The notes below the pieces were generated by a model. It saw nothing but the letters and a program-made list of their open reading frames with translations, did no database searches and was not told the origin of the DNA. From Fulvivirgaceae bacterium JP3-4 (lineage in GTDB: Bacteria; Bacteroidota; Bacteroidia; Cytophagales; Cyclobacteriaceae), in the NCBI GenBank assembly GCA_029309925.1, contig JARKND010000001.1:434001-498000 (forward strand): a stretch of DNA of 64,000 nt, read 5' to 3'. Positions 44,724 through 51,513 of this stretch are shown here, piece after piece. A program made the translations under genes and the position numbers. Position 1 is the first letter of the stretch; each line of letters starts with the position of its first letter.

Positions 44724-47031
44724 CGACTTTGAAAATTGACTTTAGCTTATCGCTTCCGTTCTCCTCGTAGTAACCGTAACCATAGCTCTTTGATGGACCT
44801 GGAACTGCATTCAGCACGGTGGTGATGTTTGTAAACTTATTCATTGTGATCACACGTCTCAAGGTCATCAGAAAATCCTTCTTAGAATAGTTTGCGCGGA
44901 AAACGTAAACCGATATGTCGGCCCGTTTCATGGCCATAATTCCATCCGTCACCAGCCCGACCGGAGGCGTATCGATGATGATAAAATCGTAATGCTGTTT
45001 CAGATCGGCCAGCAGTTCCGTGAATTCGCCATTGAGCAACAGCTCTGAGGGGTTCGGAGGATGTGGCCCTGAAGGAATAACATCGAAGTTATCGAGTGAT
45101 GTTTTCATCACACACTCTGTCCACGTGTTACGTTTGATCAGGATTGTACTTACACCTCGTGTTCCATCGGTTGGCTCCACCGGAAGATCAATCTTGGCCT
45201 TGCGCATGTCGAGGTCAATGAGCACCACCTTCTTTTTCGATAGCGCGATCACTCCGCCCAGATTCATGGCGATAAACGATTTGCCTTCACCCGATATTGT
45301 TGAGGATACTGCGATGACCTTGTGCTTCGCCTCCACCTGGAAAAAATCCAGATTCGTACGCAACGTCCTGATCGATTCACTGACGACAGACTTTGGATAG
45401 TCGAGAATGTGAAGCCCTCCGTTCATGCTGTGACGTGACAGGGGCACTGCACCCAACAGCGGTGCACGTTCGATCCGGTCGAGTTCAGCAAGACTGGTAA
45501 TCTTGTTATTGATTACGTACAGCACACACACCACGACAAAAATAATTACGATGCTGGCAACCAGCCCGACACCCGCAATCATGAGGCGCTTGGGAGAAAT
45601 TGGCTTTACGGGTAGGCTTGCTGAAGAAAGGATTTTAAAGTCCGGGATACTACCTGCCTGGGCGATTTCAAATTGTGATTTCGATTGCATGAGCGTCAGG
45701 TAAAACTCCTCATACAATTTGTAAAACCTTTGATTTTTTGTGAACTCGGTTGACTTGTCGGGCAGGGTTGCGAATTCCGTTTCGAGTGTAGCTTTGCGCT
45801 GATTCAGTTCCTGCAGGTTTTTCGTCCAGTTGCCGCGAATCTCATTCACCTGCGCCAGCAGACTTGCGCGTGTATTTTCAAGTTCCCGCTGCTTCTGCCG
45901 ATAGGCAAAGCTCACCTCCTGGTAGGAAAGTTTGAGGCGCTCCTGCTCTGCCTGAAGGCGCTGTAACTGATCGATACTCTCAAGTGTCTGTTGGGGAAGG
46001 TACTGTCTGAGTGAGAATGACGCGGCAGCTTCCTTCTTCTGTAACGACTCGATAAACTTATTTACCTCACTCACCCGCTTGCTGAGTTCAAACCGCTGCG
46101 AATCGATTTTGTTAATCGCGTCAACTGTTGTGCGAAAATCTTCTTCGAGGTTATTGCTCTTATTCTGGAGCGTAAATTTCTTGAAGTAGTCTTCATGCGC
46201 CTCCATTTTCCTCTCGAGCTGGCTGAGTTCGTTTTCGAGCCAGTCAATTTTTTGTTTGTTGGCGAGATTCTTTTGCTCGTTGCTGTATTGCACGTAGAGG
46301 GTATCGATCCTGTTAAGCACGGCACGAGCCTTCAGTGCATTGTTATCTTTGAATGAAAGGCGGATGGTGTTTGCATTAAAGTTTAGTGGCTCCACCGACA
46401 AGTGTTTACTAAGGTAGTCGAGCATCGACTGTCGGCTGTTGATTACGAAGTAGTACCCAATCTCATCACCTTTTGCGAACGCTTTATTGCGCTGAAGAAC
46501 CAGTTCAAGATCATGAATGATCGCTTTGCGGCCAAACCTTCCTTTCACTTCGGGCTGACCTTCGATTTGCAGTGTAAATTCATGTTCATTAATCGGCTCG
46601 AATGAAATCGGCACATCATACAATGAATGATCCTTATTGTAGCTTTCAATTCGGGCCGGCCCCTGCGTAAACAATTCATTATTCAGTACACGGCCGACAC
46701 TATAATAGCTGACTTCAAAATTTGAATACTCGATCACCCGGTCTAAGAAAAGTTGCGACCGTATTATTTCTATCTCACCTGCAATGCCATTGACGTTTTC
46801 ATCGTTAATCATGTTCGCAATACCAAGGTCTGAAGCCTCGCTCTTGAAGTCGAGTTTCAGTTGCGATTGAGATTCGTAGACGTCCTTTGTGTATCGGATC
46901 ACCAGATAGGCAGCGGCATTTACGAACAGGAAGATCAGTACGGTCCAGATCCAGTTCGCGCGCAGGATCATTCCGAGCTTCTTGAAATCGATCGTCTCTG
47001 CGGAGTTCGATATGGTGTGCGGGTTGTCCAA
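44716..47031 (-). CDS. Polysaccharide co-polymerase/tyrosine autokinase (Wzc-like)
   Basis: The 771-residue protein has an N-terminal Wzz domain with two membrane helices (about residues 31-50 and 500-525), enclosing a long periplasmic coiled coil (residues 230-420). The C-terminal bacterial tyrosine kinase domain has Walker A ISGEGKSFIA, Walker A' VVLIDLDMRKA and Walker B FIIIDTPPVG. The last 25 residues hold a short Tyr cluster (YGYGYYEE), the usual autophosphorylation site. It partners with the outer-membrane Wza-like protein encoded 2 bases upstream, and with the phosphatase encoded downstream. Confidence 0.95.
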   Translation of the reverse strand: MDNPHTISNSAETIDFKKLGMILRANWIWTVLIFLFVNAAAYLVIRYTKDVYESQSQLKLDFKSEASDLGIANMINDENVNGIAGEIEIIRSQLFLDRVIEYSNFEVSYYSVGRVLNNELFTQGPARIESYNKDHSLYDVPISFEPINEHEFTLQIEGQPEVKGRFGRKAIIHDLELVLQRNKAFAKGDEIGYYFVINSRQSMLDYLSKHLSVEPLNFNANTIRLSFKDNNALKARAVLNRIDTLYVQYSNEQKNLANKQKIDWLENELSQLERKMEAHEDYFKKFTLQNKSNNLEEDFRTTVDAINKIDSQRFELSKRVSEVNKFIESLQKKEAAASFSLRQYLPQQTLESIDQLQRLQAEQERLKLSYQEVSFAYRQKQRELENTRASLLAQVNEIRGNWTKNLQELNQRKATLETEFATLPDKSTEFTKNQRFYKLYEEFYLTLMQSKSQFEIAQAGSIPDFKILSSASLPVKPISPKRLMIAGVGLVASIVIIFVVVCVLYVINNKITSLAELDRIERAPLLGAVPLSRHSMNGGLHILDYPKSVVSESIRTLRTNLDFFQVEAKHKVIAVSSTISGEGKSFIAMNLGGVIALSKKKVVLIDLDMRKAKIDLPVEPTDGTRGVSTILIKRNTWTECVMKTSLDNFDVIPSGPHPPNPSELLLNGEFTELLADLKQHYDFIIIDTPPVGLVTDGIMAMKRADISVYVFRANYSKKDFLMTLRRVITMNKFTNITTVLNAVPGPSKSYGYGYYEENGSDKLKSIFKVGV

Positions 47032-47033
47032 TT

Positions 47034-47810
47034 TTAATTTCGCGTTGTGATGATCACGACAAGCGTTGCCAGGCCGGTGAAGATTGTGAAGAACGGTGCA
47101 TAGTTCTGGAGTGCCTCAAGAAACGGGCGTCTCACTGGCTCCACATAAATGATATCACCAGTTTGAATAAGCATGTCGTCTCGCAGGTAGCCCTCTACCG
47201 TGCTGAAATCGGCCAGGAAAACTTTGTCTCCTCTGAGGACACGGATGTTGCCTGCTTTTCCGTCAGAGGTAATGCCGCCAGCTAATGCCAACACCTCTGT
47301 CAACCTGATATTTTCATTAACAAGCGGAACGACTTTCCCCCCAGGCGAGCCGAGAACGGTAACGCGCCTGTTCACCACCTCTAAAACTACAAACGGTTCC
47401 TGATATTGCCGGGCATATTCGCCTTGTAAAATACCTTCTGCCTGCCTGATCGTTAAGCCCTCAAGTTTAATCTCACCGAGAAGCGGGAGCTTAGCCCGAC
47501 CCTCCTGGTCAACCAGGTAGGTAATTGGCTCTGCACGCTGTTGCGCGCCCTGGCTGTTTTTAAAGGATTCAAAGTTCGGATCGATGATCTTATCCCCTTG
47601 ATTGGTAAAAACCTCCAGTTCAAGAATGTCATTCTTCTGAATCACATAGTTGGACTCCGCGGCCTCTTTTTCCCTGGTGAGCTTCGTATAATCACCTGTC
47701 TTAAACATGATGTTCTGTTTGTACGAGCCGCATGCGCAAACGCATCCAAGCAGCGCAACAAGCAGGAAAGTGTGAAGTTTCACTGGAATAAGTTTGCTGA
47801 AGTTACTCAT
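47034..47810 (-). CDS. Polysaccharide export lipoprotein (Wza-like)
   Basis: The 258-residue protein has a lipoprotein signal (LLVALLGCVCACGSY; Cys in the lipobox), followed by the Poly_export domain (NYVIQKNDILELEVF) and a SLBB beta-grasp domain (VTVLGSPGGKVVPL, LTEVLALAGGITSDG). One hydrophobic segment follows at the C-terminus. It is shorter than E. coli Wza but usual for Bacteroidota. It should form or seal the outer-membrane export portal for the polymer made by the operon. The ATG at 47810 overlaps the rfbC stop (ATGA); an in-frame ATG at 47951 would run into rfbC and is rejected. Confidence 0.92.
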   Translation of the reverse strand: MSNFSKLIPVKLHTFLLVALLGCVCACGSYKQNIMFKTGDYTKLTREKEAAESNYVIQKNDILELEVFTNQGDKIIDPNFESFKNSQGAQQRAEPITYLVDQEGRAKLPLLGEIKLEGLTIRQAEGILQGEYARQYQEPFVVLEVVNRRVTVLGSPGGKVVPLVNENIRLTEVLALAGGITSDGKAGNIRVLRGDKVFLADFSTVEGYLRDDMLIQTGDIIYVEPVRRPFLEALQNYAPFFTIFTGLATLVVIITTRN

Positions 47811-48343
47811 TTTTTGAGTAATTCTTCTAGGGTTGGAAGGATCTGGTCTTTCTCCGAGACGATCGGGTTTGAAACCGGCCATTGAATGTTCAGTGTCGGA
47901 TCGTTCCACACAATACCCGCTTCCGAAGCTTTGTTGTAGAAGTTGGTGCACTTGTAATAAAAAAGTGTGTCTTCTACTGCTGCAAAACCGTGCGCAAATC
48001 CTTCGGGCACCATCAGCATATTGCGCTTCTCAGAGTCTAGCTCCTGGTAGTAGACTTTGCCAAAAGTCTTTGACGCAGGTCTGAGATCGACTACGACATC
48101 CACTACCTTCCCTTGAAGCACGGTAACCAGTTTTCCCTGCGCAAAAGGTTCTTTTTGCAGGTGAAGACCGCGGATAACTCCTTTTTTCGAAAAGGAAGTA
48201 TTCTCCTGTACAAAGTTGTAGCTGATACCAGCCAGGTCGAAAGTATTTTTATTATAAAACTCGTAAAACCAACCTCGGTCGTCTTTAAAGATGGACGGAA
48301 TGATTTCAACCAGTCCTTCAATACCGGTTTCTTTAACTTGCAT
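47807..48343 (-). CDS. rfbC: dTDP-4-dehydrorhamnose 3,5-epimerase
   Basis: The 178-residue cupin-fold protein has the RmlC signatures FVQENTSFSKKGVIRGLHLQ (with the catalytic His in RGLHLQ), VVDVVVDLR and MLMVPEGFAHGFAAVED, as well as YNKASEAGIVWNDPTLNIQW near the end. The enzyme makes dTDP-4-keto-L-rhamnose from the 4-keto-6-deoxyglucose intermediate. rfbA, rfbB and rfbD are not in the window, so the rhamnose precursors are made elsewhere or the substrate is a related sugar. It is the second gene of the exopolysaccharide operon: 9 bases after the glycosyltransferase and overlapping the Wza-like gene. Confidence 0.95.
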   Translation of the reverse strand: MQVKETGIEGLVEIIPSIFKDDRGWFYEFYNKNTFDLAGISYNFVQENTSFSKKGVIRGLHLQKEPFAQGKLVTVLQGKVVDVVVDLRPASKTFGKVYYQELDSEKRNMLMVPEGFAHGFAAVEDTLFYYKCTNFYNKASEAGIVWNDPTLNIQWPVSNPIVSEKDQILPTLEELLKK

Positions 48344-48352
48344 GTTCAGTGA

Positions 48353-49465
48353 TTAAGATGCCTTTTGAATTTGTTTCAAGGCGTGAAGATACTTGTTTAT
48401 CACTAAAGATTCATCGTACTCGGCTTCCATTTTGGTGCGGCCGTTTTTGCCGAACACTTTCAAAATCGCATCATCATAACCGCTCATCTCGCGCATTTTT
48501 GATGCAAGGTCATTGGCATCTTTAATTTTGCAAAGAAGGCCGTTAAAGTTGTCTACAACCACGTGGTTACAGCCGGGCACATTGGTCGTGATAATTGGCT
48601 TACTTGAACTCGCTGCTTCAAGGAGGGTTCGCGGAGTTCCTTCGCGATACGATGGCAGGACAATGCAATCAGCCTTCTGGATGTGAGCGCGGACATCATT
48701 TGTAGTGCCGAGGTATTCAACCGTTTCCGATTGGATCCACTCATTGATAACGTCAAGCTTTATTCCACGCTTGTGCTCGGGATCTTTTGCACCAAGAATC
48801 TGAAATTTTGCGTCCAGTCCTTCAGCTTTCAGTTTTCTGACCGCTTCAATGTATTCAAGGATACCCTTATCTGTTATCAGACGGGAGATCAACAGGAAAG
48901 TAAATTTCTCATTTCGCTTAAACTCCATTGGCTGAAACCGTGCGAGGTCTATACCTGAACCCGGAACGAGGTCTGCTGCCTTTTCTGAAAGAATTCGTTT
49001 GTCAATAAACAATTTGCGATCGTCAGGATTCTGAAAAAATACTTTCCCGGCAAAGCGAAAACTGATTCTGTACAAAAACATCGCGAACGCACTGACAAGA
49101 TTTTTCTTCAGGAATACCGTCCCGAGTCCACAAACGTTGTTAATTACCGGAATCTTCAATATTGCTGCGGCAAGTGTGCCGTATACATTAGGCTTGATTG
49201 TGTAGTGGAGCACAACATCGGGTCTGAGCTTACGATAAATCATGAACAACTCGATGATCAGTGCGGAATCTTTAATGGGATTGGCACCGCGGCTGTCCAT
49301 TTTCACGCGGTGGTGGGTGCAACCTTCTTTGACAAGTAGCTGGCTGTAGTCGTCAACCGGTGCGATTGTGTGCACCTCGTGACCCTGTCTAATCAGCTCG
49401 CGGATGAAATTCATCCGGAAATTGTAAATGTTCCAGGACGTGTTGAGGACAATGGCGACTTTCAT
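48353..49465 (-). CDS. Glycosyltransferase family 4 (GT-B)
   Basis: The 370-residue protein has a GT-B fold: an N-terminal acceptor half (VAIVLNTSWNIYNFRMNFIR, DVVLHYTIKPNVYGTLAAAI) and a C-terminal donor half with FLLISRLITDKGILEYIEAV and LPSYREGTPRTLLEAASSSKPII. The E-x7-E motif of GT4 is contained in this last segment. It transfers a sugar from a nucleotide sugar to a polymer precursor. The N-terminal segment resembles the group that acts on undecaprenyl-linked sugars (PimB/WbpH-like). It is the first gene of the operon, so the promoter sits in the 145-base divergent gap to hflX. Confidence 0.9.
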   Translation of the reverse strand: MKVAIVLNTSWNIYNFRMNFIRELIRQGHEVHTIAPVDDYSQLLVKEGCTHHRVKMDSRGANPIKDSALIIELFMIYRKLRPDVVLHYTIKPNVYGTLAAAILKIPVINNVCGLGTVFLKKNLVSAFAMFLYRISFRFAGKVFFQNPDDRKLFIDKRILSEKAADLVPGSGIDLARFQPMEFKRNEKFTFLLISRLITDKGILEYIEAVRKLKAEGLDAKFQILGAKDPEHKRGIKLDVINEWIQSETVEYLGTTNDVRAHIQKADCIVLPSYREGTPRTLLEAASSSKPIITTNVPGCNHVVVDNFNGLLCKIKDANDLASKMREMSGYDDAILKVFGKNGRTKMEAEYDESLVINKYLHALKQIQKAS

Positions 49466-49565
49466 TTGGGCTTCTGTTTTGGCTTTACACCAACTTACTT
49501 TTTTCCACCCTTCGACAAGTGGTCAAAATTATCGTTAGAATGCCAAATTCTGAATGTAAATACCT

Positions 49566-49597
49566 CAAATATATGACAAAGTAACCCAATATTGAAA
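49566..49597 (-). promoter_or_regulatory. Bacteroidota-type promoter of the exopolysaccharide operon
   Basis: On the minus strand TATATTTG (complement of 49566-49573) matches the TAnnTTTG minus-7 box exactly. TTTC (complement of 49594-49597) sits 20 bases upstream, one base off the TTTG minus-33 box. The start of transcription would fall near 49559, about 95 bases before the glycosyltransferase ATG. Confidence 0.55.
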
Positions 49598-49640
49598 CCT
49601 TAAGATAAAATTGGACGTTACACAGGACCTTTTGGACTTT

Positions 49641-50855
49641 ATGCAAGAAAACTTGAATACATCAATACTGGTTGCGATTGGCGACACCAAGGAACTCGGT
49701 GAAACTCAGGAACATCTCGATGAGCTTGAATTTCTTGCTGAAACCGCAGGAATCAAAACGCTCCGACATTTCATTCAGAATCTTCAACAACCGGATTCCC
49801 GCACTTTCATTGGAAAAGGCAAGCTTGAGGAAATTAAAACGTTTGTGTTTGCCAATGATGTCAGAAATGTAATCTTCGACAGCGATCTCAGCGCGTCTCA
49901 GCTGCGGAATCTTGAAAAAGAGCTGAATCCCAAAGAACGTGAGGAACAAAAGGTGCGAATTTATGATCGTAGCTTGCTGATACTCGATATTTTTTTGTGG
50001 CGCGCACAAACTGCACAGGCAAAGACACAAGTGGAGCTTGCACGTTTTCAATACCTTCTCCCGAGATTGACCAGAATGTGGACGCACCTTGAACGCCAGC
50101 GCGGAGGAACGGGAACACGTGGTGGTGCCGGTGAGCGGGAAATTGAAACTGACAGGCGAAACATCCGCTACCAGATAAGTATTCTGAAGGACAGGCTTGA
50201 AAAGATTGAAAAGCAGCGGGCCACACAGCGCAAGGGTCGTTCGAATATTGTGCGTGTGGCACTTGTCGGATATACAAATGTAGGTAAATCAACGTTGATG
50301 AACCTGCTGTCCAAATCTGATGTGCTGGCTGAAAACAAGCTGTTCGCAACGGTGGACGCTACTGTACGGAAAGTTTCGGTCGGTGATATCCCGTTTCTGT
50401 TGTCAGACACGGTTGGATTTATCCGTAAACTTCCACATCACCTGATTGAGTCCTTTAAATCAACACTTGATGAAGTCCGGGAGGCTGATATCCTTGTGCA
50501 CGTAGTGGACGTAGCGCATCCGTTCCACGATAACCAGATTGAGGTGGTGAAGCGTACGCTCGGTGAAATCGGGGCAGGGGATCGACCTACCATTCTCGTC
50601 CTCAATAAAATTGACTTGTATCTCAAACAGCATCCGGATGCCAACCTTGAAGAGATGAAGGGATTCTACCGCGAGCACGGCTTCGAGCATATTGTTTTTA
50701 TCTCGGCCACCACCAAAGAAAACATCGACCAGCTGAAAGCAGTTTTATTCGAGCAGGTGCGCAAAAAACACATGACCATCTATCCGCATTATGTACAGCA
50801 GGACATGTCGTACTACTCATCAAACTGGAAAGACTCAACCCCGGTTGAATCGTAA
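49641..50855 (+). CDS. hflX: GTPase HflX (ribosome-associated)
   Basis: The protein of about 404 residues has the N-terminal HflX domain (TRTFIGKGKLEEIK-like DSRTFIGKGKLEEI and VIFDSDLSASQLRNLEKEL), a coiled coil with GGTGTRGGAGEREIETDRRN, and the G domain. In it are visible G1 GYTNVGKST, G3 DTVGFI and G4 NKID. HflX splits stalled or heat-damaged 70S ribosomes. The start is uncertain: I use the ATG at 49641, because AGGAC lies 12 bases upstream; a TTG start at 49611 adds ten residues and is also possible. It is divergent from the exopolysaccharide operon and is followed by an AT-rich hairpin element. Confidence 0.95.
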   Translation: MQENLNTSILVAIGDTKELGETQEHLDELEFLAETAGIKTLRHFIQNLQQPDSRTFIGKGKLEEIKTFVFANDVRNVIFDSDLSASQLRNLEKELNPKEREEQKVRIYDRSLLILDIFLWRAQTAQAKTQVELARFQYLLPRLTRMWTHLERQRGGTGTRGGAGEREIETDRRNIRYQISILKDRLEKIEKQRATQRKGRSNIVRVALVGYTNVGKSTLMNLLSKSDVLAENKLFATVDATVRKVSVGDIPFLLSDTVGFIRKLPHHLIESFKSTLDEVREADILVHVVDVAHPFHDNQIEVVKRTLGEIGAGDRPTILVLNKIDLYLKQHPDANLEEMKGFYREHGFEHIVFISATTKENIDQLKAVLFEQVRKKHMTIYPHYVQQDMSYYSSNWKDSTPVES

Positions 50856-50881
50856 CCTTTATTGTTTAAATTTGCCTCGAG

Positions 50882-51008
50882 AAAAAATTTAAAATTTAGT
50901 ATTTGAAATTTAATATTTAAAGTTTACCCGGTTATTCGTTTTCCTGTTGAGCCAAACGTCTATCACGGGTGGTCCAAAATATAAAATTTCAAATGCTAAA
51001 ATTTTAAG
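50882..51008. repeat. AT-rich intergenic hairpin element C, upstream of tRNA-Arg(CCT)
   Basis: Left arm 50884-50920 and right arm 50974-51008 are inverted copies that agree over most of about 32 bases, sharing TTAAAA, TTTAGTATTTGAAATTT (right-arm form TTTAGCATTTGAAATTT) and ATATTT. The loop is about 53 bases. The arms use the same words as the element at 10391. It lies between hflX and the tRNA gene, 12 bases before the tRNA. It could end hflX transcripts or be a dispersed repeat that settled next to a tRNA. Confidence 0.65.
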
Positions 51009-51020
51009 ATTGGCTTTTCC

Positions 51021-51095
51021 GGCCCCGTAGTTCAATGGATAGAATAGAAGTTTCCTAAACTTTTGATACAGGTTCGATTCCTGTCGGGGCTACCA
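51021..51095 (+). tRNA. tRNA-Arg (anticodon CCT), CCA encoded
   Basis: GGCCCCG pairs with CGGGGCT at the acceptor end. The anticodon stem is GAAGT/ACTTT with loop TTCCTAA, anticodon CCT. The T arm has GGTTCGATTCC. The discriminator A is followed by an encoded CCA at 51093-51095. It decodes AGG. Unlike tRNA-Arg(CCG) at 10308, it carries the CCA in the gene. An inverted-repeat element lies directly upstream. Confidence 0.95.
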
Positions 51096-51150
51096 TTTTT
51101 TTTCACCTTCTCCCTGCGTGTCTCTTTGAGTAATTTCCAAGACTTTATCA

Positions 51151-51513
51151 ATGAAAAAAATTCTGCTGGTTGACGATGAACGAATCTTTCACTTTCTCAG
51201 CACGAAGATGTTTGAAGTAAGTGGTGTAACCGTGGAAGTTTACTCCGCATACGATGGACACGAAGCGCTTCAGCAGCTTAGCGATGGCATAACCCCGGAT
51301 GTGATGTTTGTCGATCTTGACATGCCGAATATGAATGGCTTTCAGCTGATTGAGAAATATAAGGCCACTCACCCAAAACCGCATTCAAAAATCGTTGTTT
51401 TGAGTTCATCGGTGTCGGATGAAGAACGAAGGCGGGTTATCGCTCTGGGGGCGGATGTCTATATGTCGAAACCGCTGTCGGAAGCGGATGTTCGCGCGTT
51501 ACTCATACCTTAG
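51151..51513 (+). CDS. Single-domain response regulator
   Basis: The 120-residue receiver domain has LLVDDERIF with the acidic pocket, phosphoacceptor D55 in FVDLDMPNMNG, VVLSSSVSDEE with the switch Ser and MSKPLSEAD with the conserved Lys. It has no output domain. It converges with the TPR-kinase gene at 51503, overlapping by 11 bases. The adjacency suggests, but does not prove, that it is the partner of that kinase. Confidence 0.93.
   Translation: MKKILLVDDERIFHFLSTKMFEVSGVTVEVYSAYDGHEALQQLSDGITPDVMFVDLDMPNMNGFQLIEKYKATHPKPHSKIVVLSSSVSDEERRRVIALGADVYMSKPLSEADVRALLIP

Noticed and set aside
47811-47951. A longer Wza-like protein starting at 47951
   Set aside because: The added residues lie inside rfbC in another frame and precede the lipoprotein signal, so they cannot be part of the exported protein.
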